Positions 53,321 to 63,900 of a stretch of 64,000 bases of DNA are shown here, piece after piece. Under the pieces are notes generated by a model. That model did no database searches. It was not told the origin of the DNA and was given only the letters and a program-made list of their open reading frames with translations. Positions within the stretch are counted from its first letter, which is position 1. The number at the start of each line of letters is the position of its first letter. The stretch comes from Enterocloster bolteae. GTDB taxonomy: Bacteria > Bacillota > Clostridia > Lachnospirales > Lachnospiraceae. The stretch lies in contig NZ_CP022464.2 of assembly GCF_002234575.2 (NCBI RefSeq), positions 1,984,001 through 2,048,000 on the forward strand. The letters are read 5' to 3'. The translations under genes and the position numbers were made by a program.

Positions 53321-55633
53321 ATGAAATTATTTGTAAAGCGTGAAAACTGGGATGGTGGAATCTGGATGAAGCTGCCGGCCTCGGAGGAACAGGCAGAGCA
53401 GGTCCAGAAGAAACTGGCTGGTTACCATCCTTCCAGGATGTTTCCATTCAGAGGAGATGTGGAAGCGCCGGTGGCCGGTCTGACTCATCTGTTAATCGGA
53501 GAGATTGTTGATAATGTGATTTATGAAGATGAAAACCGGTTGATTTTTTTTATGCCAATCGAGGAGCTTAAAATCAATGGCAAGGAGATGAAAGCGATCG
53601 GTGTAAGCTATGACACAGATAAGCTGTTCCGTGTCCTGCAGATTGAGGCATTTCAGGGGCAGAGTAATCTGTATGTGATACACGAAGATGGGACGGAGGT
53701 GTTTTCTGCTGTCAATAGTGAAGGGGTAAAGGGATATAATCTGCTGAACAGCCTGGAAAAACTGACCTTTAAAAACGGTTCCCCAGAGGAATTCCGCAGG
53801 GGACTTGAGACCGGCAGCAGAGAGGATAATCTGATGACCGTGGAGTTTGAGGGGAAGGATTATTATATCAATCATACTCCGATTACAGGTGAAAACTGGA
53901 TTCTTGTGAGTATGATTCCTGTTGAAGCGGTGAGCGGAAAGATGGAACAGTACTCTTATCATGCATTCTTTTTGATGGCTGGTGTATGCGCCCTGATTAT
54001 TATAGGATTTGTTATCTTCTATTCTGATGCGGCGAAGCAGATACTTCGGGCGGAGGAGAAGGCGAGAAAGGCGGCTGAAAGCGCAAATGAAGCAAAAACA
54101 AATTTCTTTACAAGTATGTCCCACGACATTCGTACGCCAATGAATGCCATCATCGGCATGACGGAAATAGCGGTAAATCATCTGGATGATCCGAATAAAA
54201 CCATGAACTGTCTGGGTCAGATCCGCAGATCCGGAAAACTGCTGGTTGGACTTGTCAATGACATTTTAGACATGGCAAAAATAGAAAGCGGAAAAATGGA
54301 AATCCATGCCGAAAGAACATCCTTAGCGGAGCTGATTGAAAATATTGTCGTGGTGATAACTCCGCTGGTGAAAGAGAAAAACCAGGATTTCCAGATTTGT
54401 ATCCGGGAAGTCCGCCATGAACATCTGATGCTTGATTCTGTCCGGATGAACCAGGTTCTGATGAATCTGATTTCCAATGCGATAAAATTCACTCCTGAGG
54501 GCGGAAGCATCCGGGTTACGGTTGAGGAAAGCTTATCACCACATCCTGGGCAGGCGCATTTTACCTTTACCGTATCGGACACCGGCATGGGGATGAGTCG
54601 GGAATTCCAGAACAATATTTTTACAGCGTTTGTACGTGAGCGTGATTCACGGGTGGATCATATTGAGGGGAGCGGCCTGGGGATGGCGATTACAGGGATG
54701 ATTGTCGCTAACATGGGCGGAAGTATCCGTGTGGAGAGCGAACCGGGGATGGGAAGTATCTTTACTGTGGAGCTGGATTTCTGTCGGGCGGAGCCTGAAA
54801 TGGATTCTGAATCGGAAGGAATAGCGATATCTTCGGTAAAGTGCCTTCTGGTAGAAGCAGACCCGGAGATATGTAAATGTGTATGTGAATTTATGAATGT
54901 ACTGGGACTGGTACCCAGTACAGCCGGCAGTGGTTTGGAAGCAGTAGAACTGATGAGGACGGCCCGTGAGAAAGGGGAGGATTACCAGTTTGTCATTCTG
55001 GATAGGGGGCTTGCGGTTTATGATGCCTGTGAGGCTGTGGGCAGACTCAAAGAGCTTGCTGGGGAAAGGCAGCTGACTATCCTTCTGGCCGCCTATGACT
55101 GGGCTGATATGGAAACGAAAGCCTCGGAAGCCGGAGTGGACGGTTTTGTGCGCAAACCAATCTTTAAGTCCACACTGGAGCAGATTGTCAGGCAGTATGT
55201 GCTTCATACGGAAGCTGTCCGGAGACCGGAGTGTGCAGAAACGCCCATTCTGGCAGGAAAACGGATTCTTCTGGTGGAAGACAATCTGATTAATCAGGAG
55301 ATTGTAAAAGAACTGATGGAACAAACGGGGGCTGCGGTTGATGCGGCGTATAATGGAAGGGAAGGTGCAGACCGGTATGCCAGTATGGAAGATGGATATT
55401 ATGACCTGATTCTGATGGACATTCAGATGCCGGTTATGAATGGATATGAAGCGACACGGCTGATTCGCGGCATGAATCGCCGGGATGCGGGAAGTATCCC
55501 GATTTTTGCCATGACGGCAGATGCATTCGCAGAGGACATTGCCATGGCCAGACAGGCCGGAATGGACAGACATCTTTCCAAGCCGATTGATGCTGTTTCG
55601 CTGATGCAGGAGATAACCCGCGTCTTAATATAA
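53321..55633 (+). CDS. chimeric hybrid sensor kinase with element-derived N-terminus
   Basis: 770 residues. Residues 1-62 (MKLFVKRENWDGGIWMKLPA, then AGYHPSRMFPFRGDVEAPVA) resemble the N-terminus of ArdA-like mobile-element proteins. From about residue 66 the protein is the distal half of a kinase's extracellular Cache domain (LFRVLQIEAFQGQSNLYVIH). One membrane helix (about 213-233), HisKA with SMSHDIRTPMNAI, HATPase with N box NLISNAIKFTPEGG, DTGMGM and GSGLGMAI follow, then a receiver (ILDRG) and a C-terminal receiver with LILMDIQMPVMNGYE. The first membrane helix is lost, so the sensor half would stay inside the cell. The fusion is in frame. Confidence 0.8.
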   Translation: MKLFVKRENWDGGIWMKLPASEEQAEQVQKKLAGYHPSRMFPFRGDVEAPVAGLTHLLIGEIVDNVIYEDENRLIFFMPIEELKINGKEMKAIGVSYDTDKLFRVLQIEAFQGQSNLYVIHEDGTEVFSAVNSEGVKGYNLLNSLEKLTFKNGSPEEFRRGLETGSREDNLMTVEFEGKDYYINHTPITGENWILVSMIPVEAVSGKMEQYSYHAFFLMAGVCALIIIGFVIFYSDAAKQILRAEEKARKAAESANEAKTNFFTSMSHDIRTPMNAIIGMTEIAVNHLDDPNKTMNCLGQIRRSGKLLVGLVNDILDMAKIESGKMEIHAERTSLAELIENIVVVITPLVKEKNQDFQICIREVRHEHLMLDSVRMNQVLMNLISNAIKFTPEGGSIRVTVEESLSPHPGQAHFTFTVSDTGMGMSREFQNNIFTAFVRERDSRVDHIEGSGLGMAITGMIVANMGGSIRVESEPGMGSIFTVELDFCRAEPEMDSESEGIAISSVKCLLVEADPEICKCVCEFMNVLGLVPSTAGSGLEAVELMRTAREKGEDYQFVILDRGLAVYDACEAVGRLKELAGERQLTILLAAYDWADMETKASEAGVDGFVRKPIFKSTLEQIVRQYVLHTEAVRRPECAETPILAGKRILLVEDNLINQEIVKELMEQTGAAVDAAYNGREGADRYASMEDGYYDLILMDIQMPVMNGYEATRLIRGMNRRDAGSIPIFAMTADAFAEDIAMARQAGMDRHLSKPIDAVSLMQEITRVLI

Positions 55634-55657
55634 AATAAAGGAAGAGGGACCTTGAAG

Positions 55658-57532
55658 ATGAAGCTTGGAAATTATCTTTGTATATCTGCGCTGGTTCTGA
55701 CTGTACTGACATTATCATCGTGCGGGAAAAAGCACAATGAAGAAATTGACGGTTTTGCTGCTCCGGGGACAGAAAATGACAGAGTGACCGTTACCCTGTA
55801 CGGTATCCAGCCGCTGCCTCACTTTGAGGAGGCAGTGGAGAATAAATTTCCGAATATTGACCTGGTGCAGTATCTGTATACAGGAGATTACGCTGAGTGT
55901 GAATTCACAGCCAGAATTAAGAGCGGGGATACCTGCGATATTATGATGGCCAAGGCCGGACGTATCGCTCTTCTGGACACCACGGAGAGCCTGATGGATT
56001 TGTCGACCATGTCTTTTCCTGCTAACTATACAAAAAATGCGCTGCCGCAGAATGAGAGGGGGGAGATTTATTTTGTTCCGGGGCCCCTGAGTTTTAATGC
56101 ATATATTTATAACAAAACACTGTTTGAGGAGCATGGATGGGAGGTGCCGGAAAGTTTTGAAGAATATCTGGCGCTGTGCAGACAGATCGATGATTCCGGG
56201 ATCCGGGGATGTGAGTTCCCGTTGGGTCATGCCAATATGCCCATGTATGTGTTCTGTGTAAGACTCGCAATGGACTATATGACTACGGTGGAGGGGCAGA
56301 CATGGTATGAGGACTTTCTGGCAGGCAGGGCGTCTTCACAGGAACCCCTGGAAGACACTCTGGATGTATACAGCCGGATGATGGATGAGGGAATTATCCG
56401 CGTGGAGGATTTATCGCTGAGTTCTGAAGAAAGGCTTGAACTGCTCCGGAACCGGCAGCTGGCTATGACAACTGCTGAAATCAATACAATCAAAGCATTA
56501 AATGAAGAGGGAACGGATGAGTTTGCCTTTTATCCCCAGTATGGGGTGGCGGACAACCAGGGCTGGCTCCTGAGCCTTGGATATTATTTTGGCGCTGGAA
56601 AATATCTGGAGCAGCCTGAGAATATGGCTAAGCGGGAAGCGGTCATGGATATTCTGGAGTTTATCTCGACAGATGAAGGACAGAATTTATTGATTGAGGA
56701 CAATATCGGAATGGTATCCACTGTGAAAGGCGCGGTTATCCCTGCCGACAAGGTGTTTGACGGAATCAGGAGGGCAGTCATGCAGGGAAACTATGTGATG
56801 CGCCCTGTCCTGGGCAGTCTGATTCCTGTCCTTCAGCCGGAGTTGACCTCTTATATCAGAGGTGATATTTCTAAGAAAGAAATCATGCAGCATTGCAGGG
56901 AAGCTATGGAAGGAAAAGTAAAAGAGGAAGTTTCTATTGGAATAGCTGCAGAGAATTTTGACATTCTGGAAACTGCGCAGCTGAAGGCTGATACCATGCG
57001 GGAAGTGCTTGGAACGGATGTGGCTCTTATGGGTGTGTCGGAAGCAGGAGGCTTTGATCCAGTGCAGGGTGTCCTGTCGAAGCTTTATGCAGGAACAATT
57101 GGAGAGCAGGATGTGAAGCGGATTGCACAAAGGAATGATACGGTACCGGTTTACTGCTGGACTGCACAGGTCAAAGGTGAGAAACTGCTGGAAATTCTTG
57201 ATTACGGCGCTTATTCAGAAAAAGAGCGTGAGGCGGAAGAGACAGAGCATTTTCATCCATATGCCGTGGCAGGCATGAAGGTACGTTATGAGCGGAATGC
57301 CAGAATAGGAGCGCGGATTGCGGAAGCGGCCATGGTGGACGGAAGCGCGATAGAACCGGATAAAAGCTATTCAGTGGCCTATCTGGAAGGCGTGTTGGAA
57401 CCGGAACAGGTATCGGAACCGAAAAGAACGGGCCGGCTTCTGACCGAGGTCCTGACTGAAAAAATAAAGGCGGAGGGATGCGTCAAACCGGGCAGTGTCA
57501 GCATTTACTACACGTTTGATATAAAAGAATAA
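55658..57532 (+). CDS. solute-binding lipoprotein fused to a 5'-nucleotidase C-like domain
   Basis: 624-residue extracellular lipoprotein; lipobox LSSC gives Cys22. Residues 45-430 are a family 1 sugar-type binding protein (FEEAVENKFPNIDLVQYLYT, GPLSFNAYIYNKTLFEEHGW, VMDILEFISTDEGQNLLI). Residues 440-620 resemble the C-terminal domain of 5'-nucleotidases (TDVALMGVSEAGGFDPVQGV, then WTAQVKGEKLLEILDYGAYS) without the metallophosphatase domain. Directly downstream of the hybrid kinase by 24 bp, so it probably presents a ligand to that kinase and does not feed a transporter; no permease is nearby. ATG 55658 is better spaced than the TTG at 55652. Confidence 0.82.
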   Translation: MKLGNYLCISALVLTVLTLSSCGKKHNEEIDGFAAPGTENDRVTVTLYGIQPLPHFEEAVENKFPNIDLVQYLYTGDYAECEFTARIKSGDTCDIMMAKAGRIALLDTTESLMDLSTMSFPANYTKNALPQNERGEIYFVPGPLSFNAYIYNKTLFEEHGWEVPESFEEYLALCRQIDDSGIRGCEFPLGHANMPMYVFCVRLAMDYMTTVEGQTWYEDFLAGRASSQEPLEDTLDVYSRMMDEGIIRVEDLSLSSEERLELLRNRQLAMTTAEINTIKALNEEGTDEFAFYPQYGVADNQGWLLSLGYYFGAGKYLEQPENMAKREAVMDILEFISTDEGQNLLIEDNIGMVSTVKGAVIPADKVFDGIRRAVMQGNYVMRPVLGSLIPVLQPELTSYIRGDISKKEIMQHCREAMEGKVKEEVSIGIAAENFDILETAQLKADTMREVLGTDVALMGVSEAGGFDPVQGVLSKLYAGTIGEQDVKRIAQRNDTVPVYCWTAQVKGEKLLEILDYGAYSEKEREAEETEHFHPYAVAGMKVRYERNARIGARIAEAAMVDGSAIEPDKSYSVAYLEGVLEPEQVSEPKRTGRLLTEVLTEKIKAEGCVKPGSVSIYYTFDIKE

Positions 57533-58034
57533 TTTTGTCCAGAAGTTCCGGGGAATCACTGCTGATTCATTTGGATGGCAACCTGCACGGAAACAATGGA
57601 GTGGGGGGTGGCTGCAACTATAAACTATAATTGAAGAGCATGGGAATATATCTGATATAAGCATTGGATATAAACAAAGAAAAGACCGGCTGATGCAGCT
57701 GGTCCTTTTTGCTATTCATATGATTTTTAATAAAGATAAAAAAGAAACCGAAATGTAACCTTTAAGATGTATAATCCCAGATATTTCAGTATTGCAGAAG
57801 GAGGATATCACCGGACGTAAACTCTGCCGTCAGGGAGGTGTGATTCAAGCGGGCCACACCTTCTCTTATGAGTATTCCGGGAGTTTACACAGAAGAGAAA
57901 ATGAATTCAGCGAAGGAGAAACCATATGAAATACAAGAAAATGCCCGGGAATATAATCAAATAGGGGGAAAGAGCCAATAAAAAATAGATAGCTTATTAT
58001 GTTTTGAAATTACTAAGGATAGGAGCATAAACCT
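57533..58034. other. intergenic DNA with coding-like debris
   Basis: After the terminator at 57681-57710, a plus frame around 57797-57915 reads DITGRKLCRQGGVIQAGHTF and SYEYSGSLHRRENEFSEGET before a stop, possibly debris of a sensor protein. The same stretch contains nested inverted repeats: GTAAACTC (57817-57824)/GAGTTTAC (57881-57888) around GGTGTG (57837-57842)/CACACC (57855-57860). Confidence 0.35.
57681..57710 (+). terminator. terminator after the binding-protein fusion gene
   Basis: GACC-GG-CTG-ATG-CAG-CT-GGTC hairpin followed by CTTTTT. Confidence 0.75.
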
Positions 58035-58455
58035 GTGAATCAGAAAAAAGTGAAGATTCTCCCGCTGAGTATATTAATTATTTCTGTTCTCTGTTTTCTT
58101 TCTGTGGGTTATTGGATTTATCAGAAAAGGGTCCGTAATGTCATCCTGCAAAAAACAGTTGCTTCGACCACTTTTTTAAAGGATATCATCAATGACGTCC
58201 TGGATATGTCCAAAATTGAAAGCGGGCAATTGGAGCCTATATGCCGTAATATAGATTTGAACGGGCTTTTATCTGAAGTCGAAACGCTTCTGGAGACCCA
58301 GGCACGCCATAAGCAAATTGATTTTACCGTGAATACACAAGGAATCAAACAAAAGTGGATTGCAGGCGATCCAATCCGCATCAAACAAATTTTGATGAAT
58401 ATTCTGGGAAATGCGATTAAGTTTACACCAGAGGGCGGAGGGCAGAACAGGGGGG
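58035..58455 (+). pseudogene. sensor kinase relic with internal deletion
   Basis: Starts like a real gene (GTG/ATG region with one membrane helix, ILPLSILIISVLCFLSVGYW), but jumps straight to TFLKDIINDVLDMSKIESGQ: the H-box with the phosphorylated histidine is deleted. It continues through the HisKA end and N box (MNILGNAIKFTPEGG) and then breaks. Without the histidine and without the rest of the ATPase domain it cannot be a kinase. It joins in the next bases to a binding-protein fragment. Confidence 0.8.
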
Positions 58456-58955
58456 CTTGTTCCTCTGGACGATATCATTGATGATAGAGGAAGTGGGCCT
58501 GGATGAATTCATTCCGGAACAGGACACCATCGCCCACTGGTCTACCGAGGACTTTAATACGGTGTTTGCAGGCTTGAAGGAGTCTATTACCGATGAGACA
58601 ACCTATGTTTTTATGATGTATGCCCTGAATAGTCAGGGAGACAGCCATATTATGACACTGCTTCAGGCGATGGGCGGAAGCCTGTATGATGAAAATGGGA
58701 ATTTGCATGTCTAACCTGACCAATTTGTGGGATTACCGCGACCGAGGCATGGAGGTGTTCCCGGTCAATTTCCCCAGCCTGGACGGCAGAGGCTATGCTG
58801 TTGTCCGCCTGGACAACCTGAACTGGCAGGGGGTCCGGGATGTTTTCTATCTCAATATCCAGGATCTGCTCAAAGGGACAAAAAGCCCGGAAGAGGTTGC
58901 GAAAGCAATTGATGAGACCTGTAATGCCGCCCTGGAACAGGGGCGTCCGAAGTAA
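58456..58955 (+). pseudogene. sugar-binding protein relic, two frames
   Basis: Two overlapping ORFs together give parts of a family 1 extracellular solute-binding protein: GLDEFIPEQDTIAHWSTEDF and HIMTLLQAMGGSLYDENGNL, then in another frame the C-terminal end WDYRDRGMEVFPVNFPSLDG and VFYLNIQDLLKGTKSPEEVA up to ALEQGRPK. The N-terminal lobe and signal peptide are missing. Fused head-to-tail with the kinase relic, this is the scar of a deletion between a kinase gene and a binding-protein gene. Confidence 0.75.
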
Positions 58956-59093
58956 ACAGGAACAGAGAAAACGCAGGGTGTTATATGCAGCCTGAAATCC
59001 AAGGCCGGGATGCAGAAGCGCCGCCCCGGGATATGCTGGTCACATGCGGACTCAGCACACATAATTTCCGGCAAAACGAATTGTCTTAAAAGA

Positions 59094-59122
59094 TTGATAT
59101 ATTTGTCAATCTTTGTTATACT
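59094..59122 (+). promoter_or_regulatory. sigma-A-type promoter of the chemotaxis receptor gene
   Basis: TTGATA (59094-59099), 17-bp spacer, TATACT (59117-59122), about 94 bp before the receptor start. Confidence 0.65.
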
Positions 59123-59215
59123 TGATTCAATTAATTGGCATATGAACAAAGAATATACCTGGGTAATCGGTGAGAATGAAAGAGCCACGGCATGGTTCAG
59201 GGGAGGATGAAGTAA

Positions 59216-60916
59216 ATGTTAAAGAGTCTGGAGCTGTCGAAAAAATTAATCCTGGGGCTGGGAATTATGGTGGCCATATCCGCGGCTATGATGATTATTG
59301 CAATTGTAAGCCTGCATGACATTGGAGGACTTGTTAACAGGCTTTATCAAAGCCCTTTTACTGTATCCACCCAGAGTATTATGCTGCAGAAAGAAATACA
59401 AAATATGGGACGGGAAATACGTGGCATGGTGCTGTATGAGGACCCTTCTTATTTTGATTCCGTATTAGCCTCCAGCGGCAGGGCCAAAGCAAATCTTGCC
59501 CTTGTGGAGAAACGATTTCTTGGTGACCAGCAGTTGATTCTGGATATGTACCAAAGCCTGGACGAAATTGAGGCGGCGGGGAAGGAAATTAACCGGCTTG
59601 TTGCCGGTGGAAAAATAGAGGAAGCCAAGAACAGCGCAGATATTGATTTCAGAACGGCTATGAAATCAGGAATAGAAACTTCTCAGGAAATTGTGGATTT
59701 TGCATTAGATAAAGCTTTGGAGTTTAATGAGGATGCAGGAATAGCGTTAGAAAATGCCACGGTGATGCTGATCGTTCTGCTGGTGGTTATGGTGGTCCTG
59801 TGTATGGGAGTTACCACCGTGCTGTCCAGAGCTGTCAGCCGGCCGATTTCGCAGCTCACAGATGCAGCAAAAAAACTTGCAGCGGGAGCTTTGAATATTG
59901 AGATTGACTATTATTCAAAAGATGAGGTGGGGACGTTGGCTGAGATGTTCCGGGAGATGAGCGGCAGTATGAAAGCGGTTATCAAGGATATTGGCCAACA
60001 GCTGGGAGCTATGAGTAATGGCGACTTTATGGTTGCCCCGCGGGCGGAATATACGGGCGATTATGTTTCTATAAAAAATGCGCTCATAAATATCAGAGAA
60101 AGTCTGTCAAATACACTTAATGAAATTAACCTGTCTGCCGATCAGGTATTCAGCGGGTCTGCCCAGGTGTCTGACAGCGCCCAGACCTTTTCAGAGGGAG
60201 CTGCGGATCAGGCCGGTTCTATTGAGGAACTTGCGGCTGCCATAAACGAGATATCATTCCAGGTGCGAGAGACAGCTGCCAATATGGAAGCCGCGCGCCG
60301 CCTGACTGCCAAAGCCGGGGAACAGGTGGCGGTCAGTAACCGGCAGATGGAAGAAATGCTCCTGGCAATGGGGGAAATCGGCGCCAAGACGGAACAGATC
60401 AGGGCCATTAATAATACGATTGAAGAGATTGCATTTCAGACCAATATACTGGCGCTCAATGCCGCTGTGGAAGCTGCGCACGCCGGGGAATCCGGAAAAG
60501 GCTTTGCCGTGGTTGCAGGTGAGGTCCGCAGGCTGGCCGGGAAATCAACGGATGCGGCCAAACGTACATCGGATCTCATTGACGGTACGGTTCAGGCTGT
60601 GGAAAAGGGGAGAAAAATCGCTAATATTACAGCAGAATCCCTGCATAATGTCGTGGAAAGCACAAATGAAGTTCTGAATACGGTAGATAAAATTGATGAG
60701 GCGGCTCAACATCAGGCGGGGTCTATTGTACAGGTCACACAGGAAATCGATCAGATTTCCTATGTGGTGCAGAATAACTCCGCGACTTCCGAAGAATCAG
60801 CAGCAGCAAGCGAAGAACTCAGCGGGCAGGCGCAAATGTTGAAAGAACTTGTGGGCCGGTTTAAGATTGACGGTTCGGAAAATGTGAATCAGGACCATGC
60901 TTACATCTATCATTAA
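59216..60916 (+). CDS. methyl-accepting chemotaxis protein
   Basis: 566-residue membrane receptor. First helix at about residues 12-33, a small four-helix-bundle-type sensor domain (about 35-185), second helix (about 185-208), HAMP domain (SRAVSRPISQLTDAAKKLAA), and the long cytosolic coiled coil with the kinase-contact tip EIAFQTNILALNAAVEAAHA, followed by GKGFAVVAGEVRRLAGKST. Methylation helices contain several Gln/Glu pairs. ATG after GGGGAGG. It would signal ligand binding to CheA. No che genes are in the window. The next gene starts 63 bp later, and the two may be transcribed together. Confidence 0.92.
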   Translation: MLKSLELSKKLILGLGIMVAISAAMMIIAIVSLHDIGGLVNRLYQSPFTVSTQSIMLQKEIQNMGREIRGMVLYEDPSYFDSVLASSGRAKANLALVEKRFLGDQQLILDMYQSLDEIEAAGKEINRLVAGGKIEEAKNSADIDFRTAMKSGIETSQEIVDFALDKALEFNEDAGIALENATVMLIVLLVVMVVLCMGVTTVLSRAVSRPISQLTDAAKKLAAGALNIEIDYYSKDEVGTLAEMFREMSGSMKAVIKDIGQQLGAMSNGDFMVAPRAEYTGDYVSIKNALINIRESLSNTLNEINLSADQVFSGSAQVSDSAQTFSEGAADQAGSIEELAAAINEISFQVRETAANMEAARRLTAKAGEQVAVSNRQMEEMLLAMGEIGAKTEQIRAINNTIEEIAFQTNILALNAAVEAAHAGESGKGFAVVAGEVRRLAGKSTDAAKRTSDLIDGTVQAVEKGRKIANITAESLHNVVESTNEVLNTVDKIDEAAQHQAGSIVQVTQEIDQISYVVQNNSATSEESAAASEELSGQAQMLKELVGRFKIDGSENVNQDHAYIYH

Positions 60917-60979
60917 AACTGTGGGGCCGGGTTAGGCAGGGAAATAAGCGGTGACTGAACCGGAGAGGAGGATAAGTGT

Positions 60980-63900
60980 ATGTCTCAAAATCCATTTCAT
61001 GGAAGTTCATCAGAACTAGTGGAATCCGTATTGAACAACGCTCCGGCATCTATCATCGTTTGTTCGGCAGAAAGCCGTGTTCTGCTCTATGCCAATGAGC
61101 GTGCCCGCAAACTCTTTTTGAAGGAGGATTACCGTCCGGGTATAACCTGCTATGAAGCGGCCGGGCGCTGTCGTCCATGCCCCTTCTGCCAGTATGAGGA
61201 ACCGAATTCTTCAGAGTTTACTGTGTGCAATTATATGGATCCGGTTACCCGGAGGATTTACCAGGTGAGCAGCAAGATGATTGACTGGGAGGAAACACGG
61301 GCCCATATTGAGTATATTGTGGATGTGACCGGGGCTCAGACGAAGACGGAGCGGTACCGGAACCGTTCGGAAGGCCCGGACCGGACACTGTGCAGTGTTC
61401 CATGTGGTTTGTGTATTTACCCAAATGACTGTGTCCATCTGGAAACAGAGCTGAAAGACACCAGGATGAAAATGGAGCACTTGGTTAATTCCATTCCGGG
61501 CGGAATAGTCAGCTATGAGATTCAAGGAAAAAAGGCGGTGCCGGACTTTGTTTCCGATGGCCTGCTTGCCCTTTCCGGGCATACCAGAAGCGGGTATAAT
61601 GAGCTGGTAAAAGGGAACACCATTGACATAATATATGAGGCAGATCGGGGAAGGGTGCTATCGGCAGCGCGCAGTGCGGTCGAAAGCGGACGGGTCATGG
61701 ATATTTCCTGCCGGATCCGGCATAAGGACGGGCATCTGGTGTGGATTCACATAAGCGGCCGCAGGATTGGACCGAAAGCAGACACGATGCGGTTTTATGC
61801 TGTTTTCACCGGAATGTCTGAAGACGCCATTCTGTTCCGCAGTATTGCCAATGACACTGCGGAGCGTGTTTATGTCATTGACAAGGAATCCTATGAATTG
61901 ATCTACACCAGTGAATCCGCCGGGTTTCTCTGTCAGGGGGCGGATTGTATAGGGCAGAAATGCTATGCTGCCCTGTATGGAAAAAATCAGCCATGTGAAT
62001 TCTGCACGCTGAAGAGTCATAAGCCGGATGGTGCTGCCCACGGCATGGATTACCATGAAAACGGCCGTTTTTACAGTACCCGTTTCCGGGAAACTCTTTG
62101 GAATGGTATTCCGGCTTATCTGAAATATGTGCGGGATGTCACCGAGGAAGTGAAAGCCCAAAAAGAGAAAGAACACATAGAGCAATACTTTCAGACACTG
62201 GTCAGAAAGCTGCCGGGAGGTGTGGCAGTAGTTCGGATTGAAAAAGATGGGCGTAAGACGCCGGAGTATTTTTCAGACGGTTATGCCATGCTGAGCGGTA
62301 TGTCAATGGACCAGGTGTGGAAATCATACGGTGAGGACGGCATGGCAGCCGTACATCCGGACGATGTAGAACAGCTGAATGCGGAATTATCCGACTTTAT
62401 GGCCAGCGGCGAGGAACAACGGGAATTTACATACCGGATAAAAAGGGGAGATGGGGAATATATCTGGATTAAGAATATGACTTCCATGCTCCGGCGCGGG
62501 GAGGGCGAGGTGATTCTCTATGCCAGCTACCGCGACTTGACTGTGGAGTTTAAGGAGCAGGAGCAGATTCGCCGTCAATACAGAGAATTGATTCTGCAGC
62601 ATTACCGGACACCAGGACCAAATGCCTTGATTGTGGGGCACTGTAATATTACCAGAAGCCAGATTACGGAAATCAGCGATTATACGGACTCTGGCCTTCT
62701 GGAATGCTTTGGAACGGAGAGGGATGCATTTTTCACAGGCATATCTACTTTAATTCTGGATGAAAAAGAGCGGCGGGATTATATGAATCGTTTTCTCAAC
62801 GAGCCTACCCGGGCTGCTTTTCAGGCTGGCAAACGGGAACTGGAGCTGGACTGTTTTATCAGGCTGCCAAAGGATGTGAGAGGCCGTTACGTGAAATTTA
62901 AGGTAAACCTGGTGGAAGAACCTGACACGGGAGATATCACTGGAATCCTGACCGTTTATGATATAACAGAGCAGACCATTGCGGAACGGAATTTGAAGAA
63001 GCTCTCTACTTCAGGATATGATTTAATCGCGGATGTGGACCTGTTTCATGACTTCTGTACGATTTTGAGCGGAAGATTTACAAAAGACGACCTCTGTGCA
63101 AAATCAGGGCGCCACTCAGAACGCCTGGCATACATGATGGAAAGACAGCTGGTTCCCAAGGACAGGCCGCGAATAATGAAAATGCTGGAGCCGGAATATA
63201 TACTGGAGCGGCTTAAGCAGGAGGATCCCTATTCTCTATCCTATTCTATATTGGGTGAGGCGGGAGAAATCCAGACGAAGAAGCTGACTGTTTCCGCCAC
63301 GGACCTGCGGCTGGGCCGGGTCTGCCTGGCCAGAGCTGATATTACGGATTCTGTAAGGGAACAGCAGGGGTTGCTGAATGTGGTGGCCTATACATTTGAG
63401 ATGCTGGGAATCATTCACCTGGGAAGCCGGCACATTACCCTGTATACGCATCAGGCGGTGCTTCAGGTCCTGGAACCCAGGCGGGCCAGCATTGACAGCT
63501 GGCTTGCGGATATTAAGAAAAAATACGCTCCGAAAGGAGGGGAAGAGGAGGTTGAACGATGCTTTGGATTACAGAACATGCTTGCCCGCCTGGAGGAAAG
63601 ACCAGGAGGATATGATTTTGTCCTTCCCTATCTGGAGGAGAATCAGATCCGGTATAAGCAGATTAATATACTCTGGGGGGACGGGGACCATAAGATGATC
63701 TGTATTGTGCGTCAGGATGTGACAGAGACGATGACTGCGGAGCGCCGGAGCAAGGAAACATTGGAGCAGGCGCTGGCGCTGGCAGAGGAGGCCAACCGGG
63801 CCAAAAGCGACTTCCTCTCCTCCATGAGCCATGATATCAGGACGCCGATGAATGCAATTATGGGTATGACGACACTGGCCAGGGCGCATCTGGACGAGCG

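Noticed and set aside
54647..55573. Long minus-strand ORF opposite the hybrid kinase
   Set aside because: Antisense to conserved kinase and receiver domains, no start signal and His-rich composition.
57800..57890. Cyclic-di-GMP riboswitch before the sensor relic
   Set aside because: Inverted repeats are present but the conserved GEMM core sequences are not.
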